Source: Chrysomallon squamiferum (taxonomy: Eukaryota; Mollusca; Gastropoda; Neomphalida; Peltospiridae). From it: 47,500 nucleotides of DNA. The stretch lies in assembly GCA_012295275.1 (NCBI GenBank), contig CM022674.1:2345742-2393241 (forward strand). Reading direction: 5' to 3'. Shown here one piece after another: positions 18,882-31,400 of this stretch (the stretch's first letter is position 1; each line of letters opens with the position of its first letter). Made by a program: the position numbers and the translations under genes. The notes beneath the pieces were generated by a model. It worked only from the letters and a program-made list of their open reading frames with translations, searched no databases and had not been told where the DNA came from.

Positions 18882-18930
18882 ATGGGAAACAAGAAGAAAT
18901 CCATGCTACTTAACGTATCCTTAATACTGA
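18471..18930. other. ALP copy 1 3' UTR and simple repeats
   Basis: AT-rich trailer with ATT and TTTA runs at about 18497-18620. A candidate AATAAA poly-A signal lies near 18792, followed by an (AAT)n run at about 18841-18881. I see no coding exon. Confidence 0.5.
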
Positions 18931-18934
18931 AATG

Positions 18935-19115
18935 TATTATCTTTAATAACATCGCGTGACTGCATATGTCACGTGATCTCATCATTACAACTTCTTCTGA
19001 AGAGCAAAAAACTAAACTAAAATAAAATAAAAATAATAAATAAATAAATAAATAAATAAATTCGAACACATTTAATGTCACGTACCAGTCAGGAAGAGTT
19101 CGTTCTGTATTCGAT
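18935..19115 (+). pseudogene. Relic of a second ALP promoter / 5' leader
   Basis: Blocks GTGACTGCAT, TCACGTGAT, CATCATTAC, CTTCTGAAGAG and GAGTTCG occur in the same order and orientation as at about 10110-10210, just before the ALP start codon. An AAATA-rich insertion separates the last blocks. No ALP exon 1 follows, so this is read as the leftover of a tandem ALP copy. Confidence 0.6.
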
Positions 19116-19615
19116 TATCAGACTGTATATTTTCTCAAAATAACTTGTAAATCTATGTCGTTTCTGATTTTCTACATTCAGACTATTTCGATAAAGCTAG
19201 AGTTAATTTGTGCTAACCACAAAGTGTCTGTATAAGTGCGTACACGTAAATAAATAAAAAATAAATAAATAAATTATGTTTAATTAGCAAAAACAATTAT
19301 CAAATTATACAAACAAGCAAATTCAAAAATCCCCATGAAATAAATTGTTATTCCTTCAAAAGAACGTGCGTATCTTCCAATTAATGTTGAGAGTTACTTC
19401 CCTTGACAAAAACATGCGCTCGACTTTTGTGGATTTTCTTTCATTCACATGCATTTCGGTGTTCAATAATAAATTATAATACAGGATTTTGTTACTAACT
19501 TTATAGTTTAATTATTACTACTAATAATTTTACTTAATTATTATTTACCATGCATGAGACATAATTTAAAATTTTCATATAGATGTATATCATTTCATTT
19601 TTTTCTTAAAAAAAA

Positions 19616-19647
<32 letters not shown>

Positions 19648-21113
19648 AAGAATCCTTTTTCTGTCTTTTCGTACGTATATGTGTGTATGTCTGGAGATAC
19701 ATTAATATTATATTTTTTTTTTTTTTTTTATTCGTGTTTTATTATTATAATATACATGCACCAGAACATCCACATCAGATTATCGGTTAAAGATGTATTA
19801 CCTCCCTTTGTTTTATAACAAAACCTGATCTCTGTTCACTGTAAGAAAACTGAACTGGTGAAAAACCTGAATCAAATAAAAATGGACGGAGTGTTAGAAT
19901 CAAGTAAAAACATTAGTTTGTAAAGGTTTATGGTTTACTGAGGTTTTGAATTTTGATACTAGATAAATCACTGGATTGTTAAAACTGTTTCTGAGTCCAG
20001 TTTTGAGAATTTTCAATCTCACCAAGCTGTAATTCAAAGAGCTGATTCTTTTAATTTGATGCCATTTAATAACTAACTAACAAACTAACTAACTACCTAC
20101 CTAACTAACTAACTAACTAACTAAATAATGTCCGAGTAAACCAAACATTACTTTGTAAATCTGATCAATCCAGTTACATTTTAACATCACATTATATTCA
20201 CTTCCAGTGAAATAAATTTTGTTTCGTCGTGTACTAAAGAAAAGGTTTTAACTGATCCCTTCTGTTTCCATAAAGCCAAGCAAACAAATTAAAAACAATA
20301 AATATTTCAAGTTTAAAAATAGTAATTTATTACACACTGCTTTCAAATAATGACAAAAACAGAAGAAAAGGCAGATTGTTGGTTCCCTGTTTTTTCAATC
20401 TTAGAAATTTTAAGAGAAGCAATAACTCATATGATGTCACTGTCAATTTATTATTTATTTATTATTATCATCAATTTTACTTTCGAGTTGCCGTGCTAAT
20501 CACAGTCTTCGCATTTGTAATCCACATAGCATACATCTGTGCTTATGTGTGGTAATATATTACACTTACTTTTAATGTCGCTTTTTGTCTTTCTTTTTTT
20601 CTCCCCTAAATTACTTTTATGTATGTTTGAAACAGTCCAAGATGTCTAAGCATGTAGGCATTGCTACTTGTCTTAGTAATTACTCATATCAGACTGCAAA
20701 AGCTACCTGTAACTGTTTTAAACGTAGATTGTTTTAATAAAAGCCTGTACGTTTGTAACAGTCCTATATTCCCACCGCAGCCATGCTCCCTGCAAAGAAA
20801 GAGAAAAAAAGAAAAATTAAAAAAAATCAAGAGTTCAAAAATGGTCTGGTTGTTTATAAGAGAAAGCAAAACAATTCCTATTTTCTAACTTTTTTGAAAG
20901 ACAACTGGAAAGACAATACTAAAATCAAGGCCAGTGACTGATCAAAAAAAAAAAAAATAATAATAATAATAATAAAAAATTATATATATAAAAAAATTTC
21001 ATTACACAAATAATTATTTGTTTTCGAGACACGAAATATTAAAAAAATATTAATGTCTGACACTTTTACATATTTACTGTTTTTATTTATTTAGTTTTTT
21101 CAGAAATCTTTAA

Positions 21114-21115
<2 letters not shown>
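19116..21115. other. Gene-poor AT-rich interval
   Basis: I see no supportable exon. It holds poly-A/(TA)n near 19610-19646, an (AACT)n run near 20075-20125 and A-rich stretches near 20940-21000. A block at about 20500-20560 (ATCCACATAGCATACATCT) resembles one at about 24645-24690 and may be a dispersed repeat. Confidence 0.5.

Positions 21116-21161
<46 letters not shown>
21116..21161. repeat. (CA)n microsatellite
   Basis: A CA dinucleotide run. Further AT and CA runs occur at about 21963-21988 and 22100-22137. Confidence 0.9.
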
Positions 21162-21163
<2 letters not shown>

Positions 21164-21521
21164 TCACATTTACTACATAAACTGACAATAATGTATTGCA
21201 GATCTTTCAATTTAAACAAATGCATTGTATAGCAAAACACTTGTTAACGAAAACGTTAATAGGGTCATCAAGTCAGCCGAATTTCATACAAATATCTTAG
21301 GGATTGCAGATTATTATTTTACGGATGCTAAACTGGGCGGTGTTCTCAGCAAACAAGGCAAATGAAAATGACACAGTCACAACCGATGTCTTACAGATTT
21401 GATATTTCATTTAATTTCCCGAGATACCAAGTATTTATGTGGTGTAATGCAAGACATATACATGTCATGGGTGGCCTGACTCCTGTAAACCTAACAAAAA
21501 CGCTACATTCAGATACAATTC

Positions 21522-21686
21522 ATGGACGCTGGTTTCTATGAAACGGTAGAGCTGTATAACGAAGGCATGAGGAAAATTAGCATTAACAGAGGTATTCACA
21601 TTCCTAAGAACAACATCCCTTCACAAACTAGACTGAAACTTGTGTATTTGAGGGGCATGACAGACAAGTTGTTATGGGCGATGTGA
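21522..21686 (+). CDS. Unrecognised 54-aa ORF, possible exon or relic
   Basis: A short open frame starting MDAGFYETVELYNEGMRK and ending LRGMTDKLLWAM. Its composition is protein-like (mixed, not simple-repeat), unlike its surroundings. I do not recognise the family. It may be an isolated exon, a fragment of a mobile element, or chance. Confidence 0.2.
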   Translation: MDAGFYETVELYNEGMRKISINRGIHIPKNNIPSQTRLKLVYLRGMTDKLLWAM

Positions 21687-22095
21687 GCAGCTTCGTAGGA
21701 GACTTTCAACTTTGGCAACTCACATGTACATATTTCAGATTATCAGGTGGTATAATGGCCAAGTTGGTATAATGGTTCAAATTAAAAAGCAGTACAACAA
21801 CTTGGACACAGTATCTGTGACTTGTATCCAAGGGTTTTGATAACGCCAGATTAAAAAGAACAAACAAAACATTACGAGCATTTAAAAATTTGTTTACTGG
21901 AAACACATGGATGCATAAACATTGTAAATATCCCCCATGTCAAAATCAGGGTGTATGAGTGCATATATATATATATATATATATATTTAGATGTGTGTGT
22001 GTTTGTATGTATGTATGTGTGTATGCATAATTTGTTTCTGTATGTATATATATATATATACATAAGCACCCAACCTGTCATGCCTGGATGCTTAT

Positions 22096-22133
<38 letters not shown>

Positions 22134-22711
22134 ACAGCGTAACTGAAAAATCACCTCTCATAACTATTCACGTCCAGATCAAGGGTAGCAGGTTCCCATC
22201 CCCCACAGATGCACTACAAACATTGGCAATAACTTGTTTGTTCAGCAAGTCTTTGATACCATTTACAGTCAGAGTATTTACACCTTTGTTGCAGACACAT
22301 CTCTGATTGAACTCTGACAACATGGCCATATACTGTCTTCACCAAACAAAACATACAGAAACATGCTTAATTAAATATTTTGTTTATGAAGGAAATGTGA
22401 GCAACTTATTTCCTTATAGGTTAAAACCAGTTACTTGTCTAATTATAGTTATTGTTATGTGCAATTAGTACAAACACAGACATACTTTCTGCTTGAAAAA
22501 GTATAAATAAACCTTTTATTTTGGAGTAACATAAAACTGTTATATTGAAGATTGTACCTCTACTCGTACACTCACACAAACATCTACATACCTGTACAAC
22601 CCCTAGTAAGTATTTGTGACTCCAAGCAACAAACACCTCGACTAGTTGCGATAGACTGAATAATTAAGAACATAATTGAAACTGTTGTTCTTTGTAGTTA
22701 TCTGAACCATG

Positions 22712-23011
22712 TCATTTAATTTTTTGTTTTTTTTGTTTGGTTATCCTAGATGGGATGATCTTTTGTCCCATATTGATATTCAGGGTGGGTATAAGTCCAC
22801 CTTTCTTATCATTCACTGGCTTCCTATGTAAAAAATATGCCAAACAAACCCTCCTGCTTGCAGTAACATTAGAATCTTTTTCGTTTCTATGTGAATCGAT
22901 TACCCACAAATGTTTCTGATATGCATTTCCTGGACTTATGTGACTGGAACAGTTAATAACTGAACAATAGTTATGACCTCTCATTACAGCACGATTGCTT
23001 TTGCTCGCCAA
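22712..23011 (-). pseudogene. Degenerate THAP-type zinc finger ORF
   Basis: A 99-aa frame whose parts resemble a THAP domain. It has an N-terminal Cys pair (NYCSVINCSSH), a central Trp, then RVCLAYFLHRKP and IPTLNINMG, which match the THAP C-terminal C-x2-H-type segment and the closing Pro-Thr-Leu motif. The expected Cys-x2-His reads CLAYF, so the second zinc half-site is broken, and the usual aromatic-rich middle is absent. THAP domains are common in P-element-like transposases and in genes derived from them. This looks like a decayed fragment with no visible catalytic region. Confidence 0.4.
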
Positions 23012-23630
23012 CTTGAAAGTAGGGCTATTTTGTCTCAGTGGAATGTGAATTACCTCTATTAATACTATTAATTAACTGTGAAAAATGAATGTTGGCAAAA
23101 TGCTTGAATATATAATGGTCCCTACAATTTATCGGTCTTGAAAAATAATTTTTTTGGTATACTGCTTTAATTTCTATGTGTTTTTCGAGAATTACTGTGT
23201 AATGTACAGTTGAGCAAATAAGTGTGATTAATTAATTAATTAATTAAAATTGATGAGTATTTGCATCTCGCTTAAAAATATGTACACCTTCACAGCTCAT
23301 CAACAGTTGCGTTTTGTTATATAATACATGTATACAGAATTAAAGCTGTATGAGATATTCAGTGTTTATGTTGCAAAATAACAGAAACTAATCAGATCTC
23401 CACAGATCTTTTTTTGCTCATTCTAAAATATGTAATGTTTTATAAAATTTTGTCACATACATATATCATTTATATGATATAAATAATGAAGTACTATAAT
23501 TATAAATAACACAAAAATAGCATATGCCTAATGACGTAATGTCCTACATTTAATATAAAGTGCTGGGAATAATACAAAATGCATTTAACATTAAACAAAC
23601 AGTAACTAATTTGTGTTAAATGTGACCAAC

Positions 23631-23709
23631 TTATTTTTACTGCAGTGTCCGAAAGACATCGATCCCACTTTTGCCAAAGAACATCGTCTGATCTTGTTGT
23701 AGCAGACAT
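23631..23709 (-). CDS. MIC10-like first coding exon (orphan)
   Basis: The minus-strand ATG at 23709 opens MSATTRSDDVLWQKWDRCLS followed by DTAVKI. This matches the conserved N-terminus of the MICOS subunit MIC10, including the KWDRCL core and the VKI before the first membrane segment. MIC10 shapes mitochondrial cristae junctions. A possible donor (ATAA/GTTGGT) follows VKI, where the family often has an intron. I could not find the second exon, with its glycine-rich membrane segments and conserved Trp-Pro, anywhere on the minus strand down to the ALP gene. This may be an orphan exon, a pseudogene, or an exon whose partner is diverged or unassembled. Confidence 0.5.
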
Positions 23710-23790
23710 TTTTAATTTCACTTGATTTGTATTTTCCTTCTCTAGATTTAGAGCACCACAAACATTTGAAAATAAATGGCTGAAGAGTTA

Positions 23791-23791
23791 T

Positions 23792-23872
<81 letters not shown>
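23791..23872. repeat. (CAA)n(TAA)n microsatellite
   Basis: Compound trinucleotide run directly upstream (minus sense) of the MIC10-like exon. The interval 23880-24750 shows no exon and only short (CA)n and (TA)n runs. Confidence 0.9.
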
Positions 23873-23873
<1 letters not shown>

Positions 23874-24753
23874 TTTAAGTAGTTAATTAATAATAAAAAA
23901 AGAAACAAAGAAAATGAAAGATATAAAAAAAATTATGAGTTACACTTTAGTTTAACGAATATTAATTTAAGGAAGAAACTGAAAATTATTTTATGCAAGA
24001 ATGAGTTTTTGTTGTTGAATCTTATAAACGTCAATCACGTCAACCTCAGATGGTGATGAACTTTTCTTTTTATACGTTACTCGACAATTCATAACACAAT
24101 AACCTTTGCATTCCAGTGTAAATAAAATCACTTTAAAATGAAACTAGACTCAGGCAATGCAAATACCAGGAAATGTAAAATAGTGTGCTTTTCGAAGAAA
24201 CAAGTATTATGAGTCATTACATGACTATAAGCAACGTCTTAAGATTTACAAAACTGGATTTAATTTCGTAAGTGTTAATTATTTATTTTTGATATATATG
24301 TATGTGTATGTGTGTGTTACACATATTAAATGTATAGAAGAAATCACACTAATCTTTAATATTAAATATGAAATTATCTGCAGACAACACACACACACAC
24401 ACACACGCACACACGCACACACATATGTATGTATATGTATATATTAAATGTTGATAAATGTTAATAATTTTGCGTAGCTCGCTTAGAGGGATACTGGAAA
24501 GATAATATGTTACAGGTAGGCTATAATTTTACTTTGTGGGGTTCACCAGACCACTGACAGTCTGTCGAATGCAAATGGCCGCGACCAGGTCGGTCTACGT
24601 TTCGGTTGCCGTCATACGCAGTATGATAAAGCAGTTTTGTGTCTGTGATCCACATAGTATACGTCTCTGCATATCTGTGGTTATATATAACAGTTCATTT
24701 TATAAAGATTCAGACATTATTATTATTATGATTATTGCTACTGTTATTTTAAC

Positions 24754-24754
24754 T

Positions 24755-24793
<39 letters not shown>

Positions 24794-24870
24794 TTACTGT
24801 AGTATTAGTGGTGACAGTAGTAGTAGTAGTAGTAGTAGTAGTAGTTGTCGTCGTTGTTGGTATTGCTGTT
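24754..24870. repeat. (TTTA)n and (GTA)n tracts
   Basis: A TTTA run at about 24754-24794 is followed by a GTA run at about 24818-24846, immediately before the inverted repeat. Confidence 0.9.
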
Positions 24871-24880
24871 GTTGTGTCAA

Positions 24881-25106
<226 letters not shown>

Positions 25107-25124
25107 CCTGTTCCAGACATAAAG

Positions 25125-25158
<34 letters not shown>

Positions 25159-25390
25159 CATTGTTATAATAATTTTATATTTCTAGGCTGAAGTTCATCT
25201 TTTAGTACTGACTGACTGATTGACTGATTATCTGGTTCACTGATTTGATTTGATTCGATTTATTTTATTTAGTGGTATTTTATTGTAATTTTTAGATTTT
25301 ATTTATTTATTTATCTTTTAATCTAGAGGAGCTCTGCTGGTGAAATAAAAGATTAAAAACAAAAACAAAATCTCGGAAATGTGTCAACAG

Positions 25391-25431
<41 letters not shown>

Positions 25432-25468
25432 ATAAATATCTTAGTACAAGGATTAAAGTGATCTTATC
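25107..25468 (+). promoter_or_regulatory. Presumed ZNFX1 5' region
   Basis: An (AT)n run (about 25128-25156), AT-rich sequence and a roughly 37-base poly-A (25390-25426) precede the start codon. A promoter must lie here or further upstream across an unseen 5' intron. I see no convincing core element. Confidence 0.3.
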
Positions 25469-28400
25469 ATGTCTACATCTCAAACGTCTTTGACCTCCTG
25501 TGACCTCCGGCATCGTTTGAAGAGAAAAGGCGATCTTCGATCTCTTCTGAATAAAAAGAGATTTCTCGAAGACGAACAAGCGAAAGACACATTTCTGATT
25601 TCCTCTTCAGAACCTGAGACTAGAATGTCCGAGTATGACTGCAAGGTAGAAATGGAAGAAGGAGAACGTAGCGAAAATGAAGATTCTAACTTTATGTCTG
25701 GAACTGGAGAAACAGAATTTACAATGTCCGAGCGTGACTGCAATGTAGAAAAGGAAGAAGGAGAATGTAGCGAAAATGAAGAAGGAGAATGTAGCGAAAA
25801 TGAAGATTCTTACAGTGTGTTTGGAACTGGAGAAACAGATGCTCGAGGTGCAGATGACGAGGAAGAGCCTTTCAGTACATCACACAAAATGTTATCTTCG
25901 TTTGACGAAGGGTCCAAACAATGCAAAAGCTATCAAGAAAGAATTACCGTTACAGTATTTGAGTCAGCTGAAAAGAAAGAAAAGGAGGATGATTTTCATA
26001 AAATTAGGACATTAAAAAGAGGTGAGAAAAATCCGTCTAAGAAAAGAATATCTCGCCAAAGAAACGTTTCTCAAAGACGCCAGATTGATTTCTGTTCTAA
26101 AAATGATGCAAAATCGTCTGAGTCGCATTCTGGAAAACAAAGAGAATCAACTTCTGAACTGAAACGAAAACGTTCTCATGTTGACTTGGAGAATGATCAG
26201 CCAAGAATCAAGTCTAAGCGACACAGTGAAACAGAGCCCAGACTGACTGAGTACCAAGAACAGAGATCACGAACTGGTTCAGTAGAACCTCACAAAGAAC
26301 ACAGATCACGAACTGGTTCAATACAACCTCACAAAGAATACAGATCACGGATTGGTTCAGTAGAACCTCACAAAGAACACAGATCACGAACTGGTTCAAT
26401 AGAACATCACAAAGAACAGATATCACGAACTGGTTCAATAGAACCTCACAAAGAACAGAGATCACGAACTGGTTCAATAGAACCTCACAAAGAACAGAGA
26501 TCACGAACTGGTTCAATAGAACCTCACAAAGAAAACAGATCACGAACTGGTTCAATAGAACCTCACAAAGAAAACAGATCACGAACTGGTTCAATAGAAC
26601 CTCACAAAGAACACAGATCACGAACTGGTTCAATAGAACCTCACAAAGAATACAGATCACGGACTGGTTCAATAGAACCCCACAAAGAACACAGATCACG
26701 AACTGATTCAGTCATAACTGTTCCACGAAATTACAAAAAGTGCGGAGGACGGACATTTTCAAGAAAAACTTATGCACAAACTGGTTCAAGAGAACATGAT
26801 GCAGAACAAAGAAAATACAATTATGTGAATAATAATAACATAGATAATTCTAATTATGGTCCAACCGTTTCAAAACGGCAGAAGCCAAATTGCCCTACGA
26901 TCATAGATCGAATTTGTTCTTATTATAATCGTGAACCGGAACAGATATGTTTATTTCTTGTGGACAATTTGGAAGACATATGTCACCTTCTCGGTTCATC
27001 CACACAAATAGAAGATGTGAAAACATTTGTGAAGGTAGTCAGCAAAGGGATGACGTCATCTCTAACTAACTCGCACAGATCTAAGTTTCTTTTCAGTCTG
27101 CGGGGAGCAAAGTTCTTTGAAAAGAGTGATCTACACGATGAGCTGAAAACACTTCAAAGGAAAACTAATCTGAACAGTGCTGAAGAATCTTTCCTTGAAG
27201 ATTTAACTGATTTAATGAGTGTCATGGCTGATCTAGCGTCCCTTCCTTTAAGTGAGAGTGTAATGTGTAATTTTCTCTTGGAACACATCTGTTATTACTT
27301 CGAAGATTCCATGAAACACTTGAAACAGAAACTCACAAAGATAAATGAAATACAACAATCCGGCAGGCTTCAGACGAAAGATTCGAATATCATTCAGTTC
27401 ATGACTCAGTCGGATATGTATATTTTACCGGATATTAGCAGAATTAAAAACGACACTGACAAAGAATTAATCCAGCCGCATGTCATCGGTAGCCCTTTTG
27501 AGAACGACTTACATTTCTTGCTCTATTCATTCACACTGTTTCGTGAGGATTTCATTCGTCCTATTTGTCGAGGCATCACAAACTACATCGCTTTCTTGAA
27601 GGACAGACCATCTCGAGACTTCAGAGACCCTGACGTCAGGGTTTTTGAAGATGTTACTCTTGTGTCGACTAAATATGTAAACGGTTCAGGGATCGCGTGG
27701 GAGATTCATATTGAAAACATGCGTTATCATCCACAGATCTTAAAGTATGGATCCCTTTTGTGCTTTTCTTGCGACGAATTTTCCTCTCTGTTCTATGGCA
27801 CCGTTGCTAACAGAACTGCTGAATCAATGAGAAGGGGAAACATCGACGTCCAGTTCATTGACGCAAAAAGCGAAACACTTTCCAAACTGACAAAAAATAA
27901 ATGGGTAATGCTGGAATCTCGATCATTTTATCCCGCTTATTCAAGCACACTGAAAACTTTGAAACACATGTTTAAAGAGATAGAAAACCAAAGATTCAGA
28001 CTCCCATTAGAACCGTATTTGATTGGTCATAAAGTAGAGCCGAGGCTGCCGAAATATCTCGAAATGGCTGACGAAGTGTCGTTTCGTTGTCTGTTGAAGT
28101 ATGGAAACTCTGTCCCCACCAAGACCTACACAAACGTCTGTATAACAGATTTTAGCCAGTGGCCATCAGCAGATGAACTGGGATTGGACGACTCTCAGTA
28201 TGCGGCTATAAAGCTGGCTTTGACAAATGAAATTGCTCTTATTCAGGGTCCTCCAGGGACAGGGAAGACGTTGATGGGCGAAAGATTGGCTGAATTCCTC
28301 CTGAAAAACAGACGCATTTGGAGAAAATCTGGGACCGGTTTATCTAGGCCGTTACTCTTGATCAGTTACACTAACCATTCTTTGGATCAGTTCTTAACAG

Positions 28401-31400
28401 AACTCATCAAAAAGTCAGCAGTTAAAACTGAAAAGATCGTAAGAATTGGATCACGCTGTCAAGAGCCACAACTTGAGAAATGCAACATCAAGGAATACAG
28501 AAGAGCCATAAAACGTGCTCAGCCCTATCGAAGCTTTCCAAAACACCACAGTAAGACGGTCAGTTTAAACAGATACAAAATAGACGCATTCAGAAAAGGC
28601 ATTGTCCACCAATTTAGCTTAGTGAAAGAAATGAGCGTCATCCATTTCACTCAGCTCTTTTACCAAACATTCATTGTACCAGACGAAGACTTTCCAGATG
28701 GTCAAACTCAGATACTTTCATGGTTACAAGTAGAACGATTTCTGCGAAACGATGAAACTGCTGCACCTGTTCAAGACAACAACGAATGGTCAGAAGAAGA
28801 CGTGTCAGAGGCAGACAAAGACAGGATTATAGAGAGTTTCGAAGAGTTGTTGGAACAAAGTCATGAGGAATGGTCCGCTCCCTGGATGGCACTTGACGAG
28901 CAGACCTTGAAATATTGGACAAATGTTTCTGAAAAGGAGAAGAAAAACATATTTAGACGTGTTTGTGAAGAAGTCAGTTCTATGGATATGATGACACCTC
29001 TAGAGGCAGAACGTGTGATCAACATCTCGAGACTTGATGTCACTGACAGATGGAGATTGTATAGATACTGGATTTGGAAAGCTATACAGTCTTTCAGAGA
29101 GGAAGCCAAGGCTGCAGAACAATCTTTTGAAGAAGCATGTCAAATGGACAGAGAAGCGACGGCAGTGATAGATGTCGATATTATGAGGAAGGCACATTTA
29201 GTAGCGATGACAACAACCGGAGCAGCACAGTATTCGGCTCAGCTGCAAGCCGTTGCGCCAGCTGTTGTGATTGTAGAAGAGGCTGCCCAGGTTGCTGAAC
29301 AGCACGTTATCAGCGCGTTATCGAGTTCCTGTCAGCATCTAATCATGATTGGAGACCACCAGCAGTTGCAGCCGTCGTTTAACGATTTCCAGCTCTGCAG
29401 GAAATACAAGACAGACGTTTCCTTGTTTGAGAGATGGATCCGAAGTGGAATGAAATTCCAACAGCTCAAACTTCAGCACAGAATGCGACCAGAGATGAGT
29501 TCCTTGCTGCAGCCACACATATACGAGCAGCTCTATGACGACGAGTCAGTATTTAAATACGGCCACATTAAAGGAATGTCGTCTGATTTGTTCTTTCTTG
29601 ACCACAACTATCCAGAAGAACAAATAAAAGATTCTCTTAGCCACAGTAATAAACACGAAGCAGAAATATTAACAAAACTGTATCGACATTTGATTCTACA
29701 AGACTATTCACCGTCAGACATAACAATACTGGCATCCTACAAAGAGCAAATGTATCTGCTGAAAAGCTTGATTCAAAATATGGAGAAGACTGACACAGTT
29801 TTAGCTAAGAAACGAATAAAGTCCGAATTGCAGCCATCGATAATTATCAAGGAGAAGAAAACAAAATCATTTTAGTGTCTTTGGTTCGCAGCAATTTCGA
29901 AAAAGACATCGGGTTTTTGCGAAGAACCAATCGAATATGTGTGACTCTGTCCAGAGCACGTGAGGGTTTATATATTATTGGAAACACGAGTTTGCTGAGA
30001 GAAAAGTCTCGTGTTTGGGACAAGGTTTTGTCCAAAGCCGAGATTACAGGAAACGTCGGCAACATTCTGATGCTGAAGTGTCAGAAACACGGACAAGAAA
30101 TCGCTGTAAAAAATCCTGTGGATTTCGACAAAGCAGCGGACGGAGGTTGCAGCAAAATGTGTGAAACTAGACTGGAGTGCGGACATGCGTGTAGTCGTAG
30201 ATGTCACGTAAACGACGAAAGCCACCAACTGCCTTGTAGTAAGCCATGCTTAAAACGCTGCCCAAGAGGACACAAATGTTCAAAAACCTGTGGCGAGGAT
30301 TGTGGAAAATGCAGAGAAAAAGTGACCGCTGTACTCCCAGCTTGCGGGCACACTCAACAAATGTTTTGTTTCCAAGATCCCGATGATGTACAATGTCAAG
30401 AAAGATGTACAAAAACACTTGATTGCGATCATAGATGTCAAAAGAAATGTGGAGAAAAATGCAACACAACTTTCGACTGTCATGAGTTGATCAGAATTGA
30501 TGCAAAATGCGGCCACAACATTCAAATAGCTTGTTGCACAAAACTCAATCCTGAATGCAAAGTTCCTTGCACAAAAATTCTCCAGTGTGGTCATGCATGT
30601 AAAGGAACATGCGGGAAATGTTTCAGAGGAAATCTTCATCAAGAATGTAAAGAGATGTGCACTAGACTTTTGATCTGTGGTCACACGTGCAGAAAATTAT
30701 GCAGCGTTCCATGTGGATACTGCACCGAGAAATGCGAAGCTAAATGTGTTCATTCCAAATGTAAAAGGTTATGTGGTGCCATCTGTGTTCCGTGCCAGGA
30801 ACCCTGTGGCTGGATCTGCAGAAGGCGATGTCCAAATGCTTACAGATGTTCAGCAGTTTGTTGTGAACCTTGCAATCGACCAAGGTGTGACCATCCCTGC
30901 AACACAATTTTGAAATGTAAGCACCGGTGTGCAGGATTCTTTTGCGAGCCGTGTTTTTGTCTCGAGTGTCAAGAAGATGACCCTAAGGAAATCTTTTTTG
31001 GAAACGAAGACGAAGCCGGTGCTATTTTCTATCAACTTCCAGACTGCAAACACATTTTCGAAAGCTCTGGCCTTGACACATACATGGACAGTGGAAATGA
31101 CGACGCAGTTAGAAGAAAAGAGTGTCCGAGATGCAAAACCCCGATCCTTAACGCTCAGCGATACAGCAACTTAATTAAAGCTGCTCAGGCGGACATAGAC
31201 AAGGTTAAAGAAGAATTCGTTTCCAGCAGTGGTGACGTGAAAGGAAAATATGTTACACTTAGAGAAGAGTTCCCGGATCTTTCAGAAAGATTTAGAAGAA
31301 TGCTGAAAAACGCTTGCTCTGTTCACGAGGTGGAGATGCTTGAGACGTTCCTGGTGAACAGAAGAACCTTTGTCAGTGCTGTCTCGTCTCTTCTTGACAA

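Noticed and set aside
21740-21800. tRNA-like TGGTATAATGG repeats
   Set aside because: They do not form a cloverleaf with A and B boxes in proper spacing.
26214-26699. 161-codon minus-strand frame of repeated Val/Cys/Leu-rich peptide
   Set aside because: It is the antisense shadow of the 39-bp coding repeat in ZNFX1.
29762-29880. Programmed ribosomal frameshift in ZNFX1
   Set aside because: No in-phase slippery heptamer and no obvious downstream structure are visible. A missing base is simpler.
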